From Pomphorhynchus laevis (Eukaryota; Acanthocephala; Palaeacanthocephala; Echinorhynchida; Pomphorhynchidae): DNA of 64,000 nt. A program made the translations under genes and the position numbers. Under the pieces are notes generated by a model. That model made no database searches. It was given only the letters and a program-made list of their open reading frames with translations, and was not told where the DNA came from. Where the stretch lies: contig WNNJ02001008.1 of NCBI GenBank assembly GCA_012934845.2, positions 16,931 to 80,930 on the forward strand. Direction: 5' to 3'. Shown here piece by piece: positions 32,151 through 43,100 of this stretch; position 1 is the first letter of the stretch; every line of letters starts with the position of its first letter.

Positions 32151-33289
32151 AATTAATATATATAACATTTTCTGTAACTTTGCAAAATTAATATAATTTT
32201 GAATATATTGCATCTCAAATCATCTTTGTTTAAAGTAAACTTATGGTGTCATTGGATATTCATAAAGTTATTTTCTCTCCGATACTTTGCTGAATTCGCA
32301 TAATAATGCGAATTCAGCAAACTAAAAATGCACATTTGAAATTGTGCATTTTTAGTTAATTGACCAATTAAGACAATGTTAAAAATTGATATATATATTC
32401 TTTGGATAAAATATTGAAATTTTTGAATGAGAATGAAATACTGATAATCAGCTAGAATAAAAATTTCAATTGTGCAATTCTCAGAAGAGCCTTCATTAGA
32501 TACGGTAATGTGTAAAACAAATAGTTGAATGTACTTTGTAGAAGAATCTAAATACAGCCGATATGCAAAGCAAAGATGCATTCAAGTTTAGAAATGTGAA
32601 CTATTGATGTTAAACTTCTTTATGGATAATTTGCACATTTATAATACTTTTTTTAATGTTTTATACTTTACGTTACCGCTTATAAATACAGGTTTGCTTT
32701 TCTCGCTTAAGCAACCTGCCTAATAATCGATAATTGAATAGGAAAATATATTTCATGTTCAGAAGCTACTTGAGAAAACAATTATTTTACAATTGTAAGA
32801 CGCCGTATGCATAGTGCGTATCGAATTTTAGTAATCTTTGAAGAAAAAGTAGTACACGGAAGGCATCTTCACACTAAGAAATTTACAAAATTGTGAGTAT
32901 TTTTTAATGTAATAGACGTATGTCTGTAGGCTATCATTTGCTTCATAAACCTGTTTTTACTGACAAGTCTATTGATATGAGAAATAATAAAGTAATTAAA
33001 ATGTTATCATGCTAAGAATGAGACTATAAAATAAAGTTGAGTGCTTTGACACATTACAATTTTAATATACCGAGCAGTTTGGAATCACTTAATATCTGTT
33101 TAACTTTAATCTTCATACACATTTACATCAGGTATCTTCCTCCTATAAAATGGAGTTCAAGTAAAAAAGTAAGAAAATCAATGCATTAGAAAATAATGCC
33201 GGATCGCAACATAATCAGATGTTGCGATCTTGTAACATCTGATTATGATGTTACAAGATCATAATCAGATCTATTATATATATTATCTT
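32150..33289. other. AT-rich stretch with short hairpins
   Basis: It contains two adjacent perfect inverted repeats near 32289-32360 (GCTGAATTCGCATA with its complement, and AACTAAAAATGCACA with its complement). A further one is near 33210-33270 (CATCTGATTATGATGTTACA type). No gene is seen. Confidence 0.45.
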
Positions 33290-33655
33290 GTCAACTCAGC
33301 ACATCCGTGCATTACTATTATACCTGTGCAGCGACAATTCAGCAATAACCTCTGCCTAGTGTTTAAAGATGGTCCGCACAGCAATTCGATCTGGTTAAGA
33401 GCGTAAGCCTCAGACAATTAAGCAAAGTGTCGGAAACGCCTTTATTCACAATGTCACACAGGCAACCGAAACGACCAGTGAATACTTCATTCTACTGATG
33501 AGTGTTGCCGGTACTCATCATTTCGATGCTGAAGTGGTCGTCTAGAAGTGACATGGTGATTGGAAGTCGTAAATCGAAGTCCAGTCTATCAAGCAACACT
33601 ATTTAGTACAAATGCCGTATTTCGTAAGAAATCCTGGACCGTTGTCAACTCAGCA
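33290..33655 (+). repeat. Family B copy
   Basis: One nearly full unit, from about CTCAGCACATCCGTGC through the hammerhead to the next CTCAGCACATCCGTG, where it joins a minus-strand family A piece. The join falls inside a sequence both families could have shared during template switching. Confidence 0.7.
33461..33547 (+). ncRNA. Reordered hammerhead motif, family B copy 3
   Basis: GGCAAC-C-GAAA, ACGACCA, GAATAC, TTCTA-CTGATGA, GTTGCC, GTACTC, TGGTCGT-C and TAGAA occur in that order. Stems I, II and III are fully paired. The extra helix has one mismatch. Confidence 0.65.
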
Positions 33656-33840
33656 CATCCGTGACTGGTGCTGATCGGATTCGAACTCAGGACGTCTGTA
33701 TCGCGATTCAATGCTACATCCACTCAGCTGGCTGCTCCAGTGGTGTAGATATACATTTCTGTATATTGCTTTTGGTAGGGAATCGTATTCTAACGATCTA
33801 TTAGAAACCTACCCGATGGTTAGGTTTCTAATAGATCGTT
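33655..33840 (-). repeat. Partial family A unit, minus strand
   Basis: It matches the middle of family A (the GATTCGAACTCAGGACGTCT region and the GATCTATTAGAAACCTACC hairpin) and stops before the hammerhead. It abuts the family B copy on the left. Confidence 0.65.
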
Positions 33841-33935
33841 GAAATAATAGACCGATGAAACCTACCCGTTTCATCTGGATCATAGAAATGAGGATTTTTT
33901 GATATTTCGATAACTTCTGTTAGCATCTTCTGAAA

Positions 33936-33990
33936 ATTACTTGTAATTTCTGAAGATGCTAACAGAAGTCAGCGAAATGTCAAAAGTAAT
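33936..33990 (+). ncRNA. Small hammerhead with one-base-pair stem III (family E)
   Basis: ATTACTT and AAGTAAT can form an outer stem I. CTGAAGA fits CUGANGA, and GCT with AGC is stem II. GAAA is followed by ATGTC, where a lone A-U pair is stem III and GTC is the cleavage triplet. A more damaged copy lies inverted next to it at about 33893-33935, so the pair forms a hairpin. Confidence 0.5.
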
Positions 33991-34204
33991 CCTCTTTTCT
34001 TTGATCCAGCTCTAATAATGATTTCTAATTAAATCATTTAAGATAATTTAAACCTACCTAGTTATGGTAGGTTTCTAATAGTAGTGGCAGCATGAAAAAT
34101 CAGTTATCCGGCTATCGGATCACACAACTACGTAGGTTTCTTATAGATCGTTAGAATACGATCTCCTACCAAAAGCAATATACAGAAATGTATATCTACA
34201 CCAC

Positions 34205-34275
34205 TGGAGCAGCCAGCTGAGTGGATGTAGCATTGAATCGCGATACAGACGTCCTGAGTTCGAATCCGATCAGCA
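34205..34275 (+). promoter_or_regulatory. Possible internal RNA polymerase III boxes in family A
   Basis: CAGCTGAGTGG resembles an A box and GAGTTCGAATCC resembles a B box. They are about 35 bp apart, as in tRNA-derived SINEs. The flanking sequence does not fold into a full tRNA cloverleaf. The same pair recurs in every family A unit. Schistosome Sm-alpha hammerhead SINEs have a similar combination, so Pol III transcription is a reasonable inference. Confidence 0.4.
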
Positions 34276-34302
34276 CCAGTGTACGGAGAAAGCAAAAAAT
34301 AA

Positions 34303-34377
34303 GGGTCGAAACGTGAAATGTAGGTTTGGGTCAGCAGCTGATGAGAACCACCCATACTGATTAGTAGCGTCCTGCTG
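34303..34377 (+). ncRNA. Reordered hammerhead motif, family A copy 5
   Basis: The strand order is as in the other family A copies. Stem I is perfect (CAGCAG with CTGCTG). Stem II and the extra helix each have one mismatch. Confidence 0.6.
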
Positions 34378-34699
34378 TATCAAGAATAGGAACAATACCT
34401 GTGAGGATAATGTCGTAACACAATCAGAAGAATTTCAGCTCACAGATGTAATTAAGTTAAATTAAAAACATTCATTGCAAGTGGTAGCATGAAAAATTAG
34501 TGATCCGGCTAGCGGATCACACAACTAGGTAGGTTTTTAATAGATCGTTAGAATACGATCCCCTACCAAAAGCAATATACAGAAATGTATATCTACACCA
34601 CTGGAGCAGCCAGCTGAGTGGATGTAGCATTGAATCGCGATACAGACGTCCTGAGTTCGAATCTGATCAGTACCAGTGTACGGAGAAAGCAGAAAATAA

Positions 34700-34774
34700 T
34701 GGTCGAAACGTAAAATGTAGGTCTGGGTCAGCAGCTGATGAGACCCACCCAGACTGATTAGTAGCGTCCTGCTG
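34700..34774 (+). ncRNA. Reordered hammerhead motif, family A copy 6
   Basis: Stem I and the extra helix are perfect. Stem II has lost its outermost pair (TGGTC with GACCC). It follows copy 5 in tandem. Confidence 0.6.
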
Positions 34775-35042
34775 TATCAAGAATAGGAACAATACCTGTG
34801 AGGATAATGTCGTTACACAATCAGAAGAATTTCAGCTCACAGATGTAATTAAGTTAAAATAAATTTATATAAATATTTATATTTATATACTAAATGATGT
34901 TGCTTATATATTACATCGGAAACAGCACCGCCGCCTTGGATCCTCAGAGTACCAATAAATAAATTAGAGGTTTGATTCAACCGGGACTGTCTTTTACACT
35001 TATCTGCTTTTCTCTATATATAAAGAATTTCATGCTTCTACA

Positions 35043-35091
35043 CTGCAAGACGGCGTACCGTTTCGGCTTTGAGAATCCTCATCAGTTGCAG
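35043..35091 (-). ncRNA. Canonical hammerhead ribozyme, family C copy 1
   Basis: On the minus strand: CTGCAA (stem I), CTGATGA, GG and CC at the base of a partly mismatched stem II, GAAA, ACGG-TACG-CCGT (stem III with a TACG loop), cleavage after C, and TTGCAG (stem I). Strand order, cores and stem positions all match a textbook type I hammerhead. Confidence 0.8.
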
Positions 35092-35391
35092 CAATACAAC
35101 GTATACACATGAAAAACATACTATATATAGATTAAAGCAGTAAGAATTCACTATATGCTAATTGCATGAAGTAGCTTGCACTTTCGAAGTCAATGCAATG
35201 CAGTGAGTTCTTACATTGTAATGGAATTCAGCGGGATCACTAAATGACTAGTATAATAAATTACAAGTGAAACAGCACCGCCGCCTTGGATCCTCAGAGG
35301 ACCAATAAATAAATTAGAGGTTTGATTCATCCAGGACTGTCTATTACACTATCTGTTTTTCTCTATATATAGAGAATTTTATGCTTCTACA

Positions 35392-35440
35392 CTGCAAGAC
35401 TGCGTACCGTTTCGGCTTTGAGAAGCCTCATCAGTTGCAG
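35392..35440 (-). ncRNA. Canonical hammerhead ribozyme, family C copy 2
   Basis: As copy 1, but stem II is perfect (GGCTT-CTCA-AAGCC) while stem III has one G-A mismatch. The two copies thus carry changes in different stems. The third copy at 35743 keeps only the stem I and stem III part. Confidence 0.75.
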
Positions 35441-35769
35441 CAATACAATGTATACACATGAATAACATACTATATATAGATTAAAGCAGAACAAATCCTC
35501 TATATGATAATTGCATGACGTAGCTTGCGCTTTCGAAGTCAATTCAATGCAGTGAATTCGTTTTAGTGTAATAGACATCAGCAGAATTACTAAATGACCA
35601 ATATAATAAATTACAAACGAAAAATGCACCGCCGCCTTGGATCCTCAGAGGACCAATAAATAAATTAGAGGTTTGATTCAACCAGAACTGTCTATTACAC
35701 ATATCTGCTTTTCTTTATATATAGAGAATTTCATGCTTCACACTGCAAGACGGCGTACCGTCTCGTGCA

Positions 35770-35925
35770 AGACAGGCAACCGAAACGACCAGTGTGTACC
35801 TCATTCTACTGATGAGTGTTGCCGGTACTCATCATTTCGATGCTGAAGTGGTCGTCTAGAAGTGACATGGTGATTGGAAGTCGTAAATCGAAGTCCAGTC
35901 TATCAACCAACACCATTTAGTATAT
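35770..35925 (+). repeat. Family B partial unit joined to family C
   Basis: It begins at CAGGCAACCGAAAC, that is, at the start of the family B hammerhead, immediately after the truncated family C hammerhead. It runs to the CAACACCATTTAGTA segment, where family D starts. Junctions at ribozyme sequences suggest RNA-level joining. Confidence 0.65.
35775..35861 (+). ncRNA. Reordered hammerhead motif, family B copy 4
   Basis: Stem II is GGCAAC with GTTGCC, stem III is ACGACCA with TGGTCGT, and stem I is TTCTA with TAGAA. The extra helix is GTGTACC with GGTACTC (one mismatch). This is the cleanest family B copy. The GAAA and CTGATGA cores and the GTC triplet are all intact. Confidence 0.7.
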
Positions 35926-35929
35926 ATAT

Positions 35930-36105
35930 AGTTTTTGCGGAAATTCGCTTGAAACTGTGGTCCAGGAGCCAAAGCTGGCTACGATTGATTTTTACTCCAT
36001 ATTTGCTGCTAAATAACTGGACTTCGATCATCAGCTTTATCAGTCTAATGTATCACTCCAAGACGTTCCTAACCACCCAGCAGTCATCGTCAGTCTATAT
36101 ATAGT
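35930..36105 (+). repeat. Family D dispersed repeat, copy of 18360-18545
   Basis: The sequence is shared with the copy in gene A. Here it closes the cluster of hammerhead-bearing repeats that starts at 33290. Confidence 0.6.
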
Positions 36106-37111
36106 TCTTTAATCAACAAATAGAATTCACTAAACTTTAATATTCTAAATTGATTGTTCACTTATTCCTTAGGTATTGCATAACAAGGATATAGTGATAA
36201 GTTGTATTTATTAAAAAATTAGAATTTTTTATAATATGCTGTTATCATTATCAGTAAAAATTATTTAATTTACATTTACATGTAAATTTTTCCTGATTAT
36301 AACAGAAAGTTATCGAAAATTCGAATTTTTAATAAATACCACTTATTACTCTCTCCCTATTATATAATATCTAAAGAATGAGTAAACAATCAATTTATAA
36401 TCTAATTATTAATTCATAATAATATTTATTTCTAATAATATTTCATAATTATATTTATTCCAACATTTTAAAAAGTTTCGCTACTCTTACTGGACGTATT
36501 TTAAAACACAATTGTAAAATTTATCGAAATTTGTATATAATAGGAAATGATGTTATATTTACAAGATAAACTTATGATGTACCGATTTAGAGTGATGGTA
36601 TTTAAAGTCATTTGGTGAGGACACAAACATTAAACTTATTCACTGTTTGAACTAGTCAGAATGTACAGCACCTACCATAAAATAAATTAAATAATGGCAT
36701 TAAACAGACTTGTCTTAAGCAATATGTCTGTCACGCCAAGTATAATGGGATAAAAATGTTTTATCTTTACAAGGCGATAGTCAACGATCAAGAGTAAATT
36801 AATAGAACACAAACTGCCGTATTTTCAACATCGATTGTCTATCAAAAGCCATATGCTAGTTGTCTGGAAGAAACAATATCGTTGCTGTCTGTATAAGTCT
36901 ACTATTTACCGATTATATAAAAGGATGTAAAAAACGATAATATTTTCAGTATTCTGTTTCTTCAGCTATGATTGCATAGCGTATGAGTGATCTTAGATAT
37001 GCTATTTTATGGATTTAGAAAAACAGATTTGAATTATTTTTATCAAACGTTAAATAAATTTATTTTCAAAGTCGATTGCTTAAAAGTTTTATCTTTAAAG
37101 ATCAAGGAGCT
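36106..37111. other. AT-rich region upstream of beta-tubulin
   Basis: No genes were recognised. The beta-tubulin promoter and 5' untranslated region should lie here. I see no clear TATA or initiator that can be told apart from the AT-rich background. Confidence 0.4.
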
Positions 37112-40100
37112 ATGAGAGAAATTATTCATATTCAAGCTGGACAATGTGGAAATCAAATTGGTGAAAAGGTACGATTCTATTTAAGCCATTTAATTGTAAG
37201 TTTAGGATGGCATTTTAAAACTACAGTTGAAATTATAGAAAATATGTTTCTTTTTTTAAACTTATCATTTGATAAAAAAATAAATTTTGTATTTAAATTG
37301 CATTTCCTTTTACAATAAAACTATGTATAATTTACAATAAACAAACCTATATATTATAAAAATAAAGTATAATTTACAATAAACAAACCTATATATTATA
37401 AAAATAAAGTATAATTTACAATGAACAAACCTATATATTATTAAAATAAAGTATAATTTACGATAAACAAACCTATATATTATAAAAATAAAGTATAATT
37501 TACAATGAACAAACATATATATTATTTAAATAAAGTATAATTTACAATGAACAAACCTATATATTATTAAAATATAGTATAATTTACAGTAAACAAACCT
37601 ATATATTATAAAAATAAAGTATAATTTACAATAAACAAACCTATATATTATAAAAATAAAGTATAATTTACAATGAACAAACCTATATATTATTAAAATA
37701 AAGTATAATTTACAATGAACAAACCTATATATTATTAAAATAAAGTATAATTTACAATAAACAAACATATATATTATTTAGAAATAGTGAAAGATTTTGC
37801 TTTACTTGCATCGAGTAATAAATATGATTTTTAAATCAAGTTGATGATTTTATTTCTGATTTTGAAAAGACGTTTGTACTAGAGAAATATTCAAGCATGT
37901 TGATCTTAAAATTCTTGTAGAAGTCATTAGAATTTTTAAGAAAGGGTTATCCGTAATAATAAACTTAAAATGCTATACAATGTCTACTAATCGATTACAT
38001 TTTATAGTTTACATTGAATCGACTTGTGCCTTGACGCCTGAGAAAATTTTCACAAAATCAATTGCAATTCTTGCTGTTAAATGCGATTAAGTAAGGGAAT
38101 GGATTGCCAGCGCTCTAGAACATATTAAGAAAGGCAGTCAGTGCACATATGATGAAGCGATGTCCGAATATTAGTCTTTAAACTGTAATTTAAAGTCTAT
38201 GATTTTAACGTTGACTGTTCGTCAAACATTTTTAAAACCATCATGAATATTCCTTAATTTGATGGTGATGACGATAACACATCTCCAATAGCAAATTCAA
38301 AATGCTCAAATACATAACAGAAATTGTATTCGAATAATTGATTTATAATAAATGACAACATTATACAGATGAATTCGAAAAAAACATTAAAATCAAAACA
38401 GCTAATTATTGCTTTTATTTTTAAGTATCGATCGGTAGTAAAATCTTATTCAAATCGCATTTAAAATAAAAAAATGAATAAATTTACTTTAAATCAAATC
38501 AGCTAACTGAGATACGTTTTTAATGTAATTATAATATAAGCAAAACATAATAACGCTAAATCAAAATTTAATAATTAAATAATAAAATTAATAATTGTTT
38601 CAAGATTTTCTATAATTTAAATCATGTTAAAAAAATGAAATTTAAAATAAACGTCATTTTTATGAATTGACTAATAAATAACAGACGTTGTATCATAATA
38701 AGAATTAGAGGTAATCAGGAGGAACTACTATGCTATCAGGTTTCGGCCTCTAATTACTCTACCCAACATAGCAGCGGTGCTAAATACATGCTAATGACGT
38801 ATTTCCTCTGAAATAACTATCTAGTATCTTATTCTAATACAAAGTATATTATTTATTATCCATCGCATAAAAATTTGCCACTTAAGAGTTTAAATTTATT
38901 CTTTATATTATTGTGTTGATTTATATATTTTACTATTTTCTGCTTGATGTTATTTTTATAGTAACCTAGTTTAAAATATGTATCTATTAAATTATTTAAA
39001 TGATTTTGAAGAAAGCCAATATCATTACATATTGTTGCAATTTTTAAAATTTCATTATTTAATGTATTATATTTTATATTATATGGTATGCATGAATGCT
39101 CATGCAAAAATATGTATATTGTAAATTTTAATATGTCATCTTTACTATATTAATTAAAAGTAGTTTTAGTTAATGTTAATTTAATGTTCATATCTAGATA
39201 TATACCTTCTTTATCATTAATATTGGTTTTGTTAAGAATAAGGCTTTCTGGATAATGTGCTCACTAATTGAATAAAAATTATTAGAATTAAAGTTGCTAA
39301 TTCTTAGAAACTTATGTTAGAGTGTAATGGTGAAGCATCATCCAAAAAAGACAAATCATAAAACTGAATCAATTTTAAAAATTATTATTGATGCATAATT
39401 CTAGACAAAATAGCTGTTTTGTTATTTAGCTGATCTGTGTGATGGTCTGGCAAGCCTCGAGTAATGACCATGGGTTTATGTTTTAGTGCGATTGAATGAA
39501 CCCTGTAAGATTGTCTGTCATTTGACGTAATGAACTTGGAGGGGTAACCATTATGGTTTCTAACCATATGTCACATTGCTGTCATATCTAACGAAAACAG
39601 TCTAGCGCAGATACTCTGCATATCAAGACTTTACAGCCTGTCCCTATAATTTTGTCGATATAATTTAACACAGAATTTATGAATAATATAAGGTTGCTGA
39701 GACAATATGCGGCAGGTTTTTAGTGTGTAATCGACGTGGGGTATTCAAATGTCCGTTTAATTACTGCAAATTGAAACATGACATAGTATTGTACGTTACC
39801 TACCTCCACGATTTGACATCGAGATCAGAAAATTATTTTACAATAAAATTTAAAAAATATATTATAAATCAATATATTTTTTGTTTTTACAGTAACCCAG
39901 TTTTAAATATATTTCTAAGAAATTATCTTATAGTTTATCTATCGAATTTTAAAGAAAGCCAATATCATTACGAATGATTATAATATCATTATAACAATAT
40001 TACGAATGCTCATGTAAAAATATGTTTCTTGTAAATTTAAATATGTCGTCTTTAAAGTAGTTTTAATTGATGTTAATTTAATGTTCATATCTAGATATAT

Positions 40101-43100
40101 ACCTTCTAATAAATAACAGACGTTGTATCAGAATAAGAATTATAGGTCATTAGGAGGAACTGCTATGTAAACAGGTTTCGGCCCCTAACTTTATTAATAA
40201 ATTTTAATAAATTTTACTTTTTATTAAATTTTAATATACTTTAATAAAATTAATTAATTTTACTTTATTAATAAATTAATAAAATAATTTATTTTATTAA
40301 ATAAATTCTAAATAAATTTTAAATTTTCTATTTTAAATAAATAAAACAGAAAATTAAATAAATTAATTTTAAATAAATTAAATAAAAAATTAAATATTAA
40401 AAAAAATATTTTTTAATAAAAAATGTAATTATACTTTAATATTAAAATATTATAATGAATCATAACAACATATTTGTTGAGATATATTTTTTGGGGATAA
40501 AACACAAATACATGGTTTTGTTTAAATCATTTCTCTTAAGTTACATATAAATAAACAGTTGATGAAGTAACAATTTCAGTTCACTATTTTCGATAATATA
40601 TTAAATTGAGCAACCATGAAATTATTTCGAGTCAATTTAAAAATAAACTTCATTTTTTAAAACATATCAATTATAAATCGTTTAGTTAAAGTATTAGCAA
40701 AAGTGGTTTACATTTAAACAATAATTTACTAAATTTTAATGCTTTAACGTTTTAGAGCATTGTTCTTAAACATTTACCCGCTGAAATCCAATTTTATAAA
40801 TAGAGTACCATTTGGCAACACAATAAAAAGCATACAAAATTACTTGTGATATTTCGATCTTGACATTATCATCTTCATACATCTGTAAAATAAAAGTACA
40901 AATTACATTGTAAGTAATCTAATTACATTGCAAGTTATCACAACTGGATTGAAGTGCAGCACCACAAGACAGCTCATTCAGCTGTTTAGAGGTGATGCAC
41001 TTCAATCCAGTTGTGCAACATAAATTAATTCTATGATGTTTCGACTTTTGAGTCTCATCAGTAGGAGCTACTGAACAACTGGATTGAAGAGCAGCATCCT
41101 ACTGATGAGACTCAAAAGTGGAAACAACATCAAGTCAGATTATTTTTCATTGAGTCAGACAGCTCAATGAGCTGTCTAGGGGTGATACATTTCAATCCAG
41201 TTATGCATCTGATCCATGCTGATGATACTCAAAAGTCGAAGCAACATAGAATTAATTTATGTTGTTTGAGTTTTCCCGATTCCTTCAATCAGAATAGAAA
41301 TAAGCTGGAAAAGTAATACATTTATCTCACTTAATTTTTTTAATGTATTTACGAATCCCTCATCTTTGCGATTGATTGTAGGATTCATCTCTTTAATGAA
41401 TATCGCTTCTAGAATTCGTAAATTCACAACATTACTTCTTCATTAAAGCCTTTGTATTATCAATTATTTCCTTTTTGGATAACTTCATGTTATGCTCATC
41501 TTCCATATGTTTCTTAATCGCACCGCTACATGAATGTTGCGTCATTCGTGAGTACAACCGTTGCGCGTGTAACTAATAATACGATGTTCGAACTGACCTT
41601 ACATTCACCTTTTGGACATGTAAATTGATACAGAGTGTTATGCAAATTTTCAATATTGTGTGGCTAAGTTTCAGGTTGTTATATTTTCAATTTTACTATT
41701 TTCCGATGTAACTTCTTCATTATATAACGTAATTTATTTTCTTGCAAACGGGATGCAGATGTGTATTGGCCACAATAATACACTATTAATTCATTAATAG
41801 TGTATAATTTTTTGAATAGGAAAAACTTCAAATTATTTGATAATGAAATACATCTTTAATAATTGCACTAAGTAGCTTTTGTTATTTACTTTTATTTTTA
41901 AAAGATTTTGTTTAGTTTTGGGAGGTAATATCCGAGGAACATGGTATAGATCCAGCTGGAACTTATGTTGGCGATTCGCCACTTCAACTTGAACGAATAA
42001 ATGTATATTATAATATGGTTAATGGTAAATATTTTATATAGCTTTTTTAACATTAGATTTCGATATATGAAACCAAACTTATGATTTGGTTGTAAAAACT
42101 TCTTGGTTACTATCATTTCACTGAAACTAAATCATGAAGGCAGTTCATATTTTCGATTCATATATTTGATGATATCGCATTTAATTTAATGTTCAAAACA
42201 TTCAAGTTTCATGTTTCTGTTATTTATTTCAGTCTTTAAAAGAATATTATTACATTCTCTACAAACAGATAAAACTTGATTGCATGTAATATAACTTTAA
42301 AATACAATATTAAATATGTAATATCAAATATTTCACTTGACGTGAAATTATGAAATTTCATTTTAATAAAATTTCTATTAAAGTATGTAGTTTATAAAAA
42401 TATCTTTGGCATATCATTTTATTTATGAACATATATTAGTAATTAGTCTAGTTTCGTATAAATTTTTATCCAATGTTTGTTTGATTTGTTATGAAATAAA
42501 AATGATAATTATGAATAAAACTTGACTTATTCTCAACGAATAAACAAATAAAATTATTCACTTTTAAAATAAAATAGATAAAATCGCATGATTTGGCAAA
42601 TACGTGGTTGGAACTGAATAATTGTGAACATATTCTTGATTACTAAAGAATAATAGTACCTTGTTCTATTTCAATGGATGATTGATTCAGCCCTTAAATC
42701 AATAAATTGATTATATTACGTATTATAAATTTTACAGAAATTGTGTTTCATTTTTTACAATTTCTTATATTTTTTATAATTTGATAATTTCAAACTCACA
42801 GTTAATATTTATTGCGATGTATTCTGCTATTTCAAAGATTTAATACAATATATACAGCGGTAACTGAAATTAAAAAAGTCAAGGTATTGAAAATCGTCGA
42901 TCATCGTCTTCATAATCGATGTGTCAGTCTTCTTATTTAGATTACAGTCGGATCAGGTCTCAACACTAAACACCAACGCAGTGCTTGCGGTTGAACCACT
43001 CTGGGTCTTTTACACACCTGAGAGCCCAATCGTATTCCACGATGGTAGGTAATCTGATAAGCTTCATAAATCTTGGTATGTGCTTAGGGGAACGTCCTCT

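Larger units (their letters stand above)
34070..34865 (+). repeat. Family A tandem pair, two nearly complete units
   Basis: The two units share over 95 per cent of positions by eye. Matching hammerhead positions are 34303 and 34700 (397 bp). The array ends with the same AAGTTAAATTAAAA-type tail found after other units. It is the best preserved example of the head-to-tail arrangement on the plus strand. Confidence 0.85.
34885..35775 (-). repeat. Family C tandem array, unit about 350 bp, canonical hammerheads
   Basis: Three units with hammerhead positions 35043, 35392 and 35743 (spacing 349 and 351). Each contains AGCACCGCCGCCTTGGATCC or near variant and AATAAATAAATTAGAGGTTT. The third unit breaks off within its hammerhead and is joined to family B. 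Tandem units of 170-400 bp with hammerheads and no coding capacity fit the description of animal retrozymes. Confidence 0.75.
37169..41915 (+). other. Beta-tubulin intron 1 contents
   Basis: This 4.75-kb intron holds a 42-bp minisatellite, an RNA-polymerase-subunit-like fragment, two Penelope-like pieces on the minus strand, and the hammerhead-like inverted repeats at 40915-41280. The stretch 39300-39840 and the rest show nothing recognisable. Confidence 0.6.

Noticed and set aside
34205-34275. A tRNA gene
   Set aside because: Box-like motifs are present but the acceptor and T stems do not pair, so it is at most a tRNA-derived or tRNA-like promoter.
37310-37768. Minus-strand reading frames of 68 and 80 codons with a 14-residue period
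   Set aside because: They arise from the 42-bp minisatellite, whose length is a multiple of three; there is no start context or splice support.
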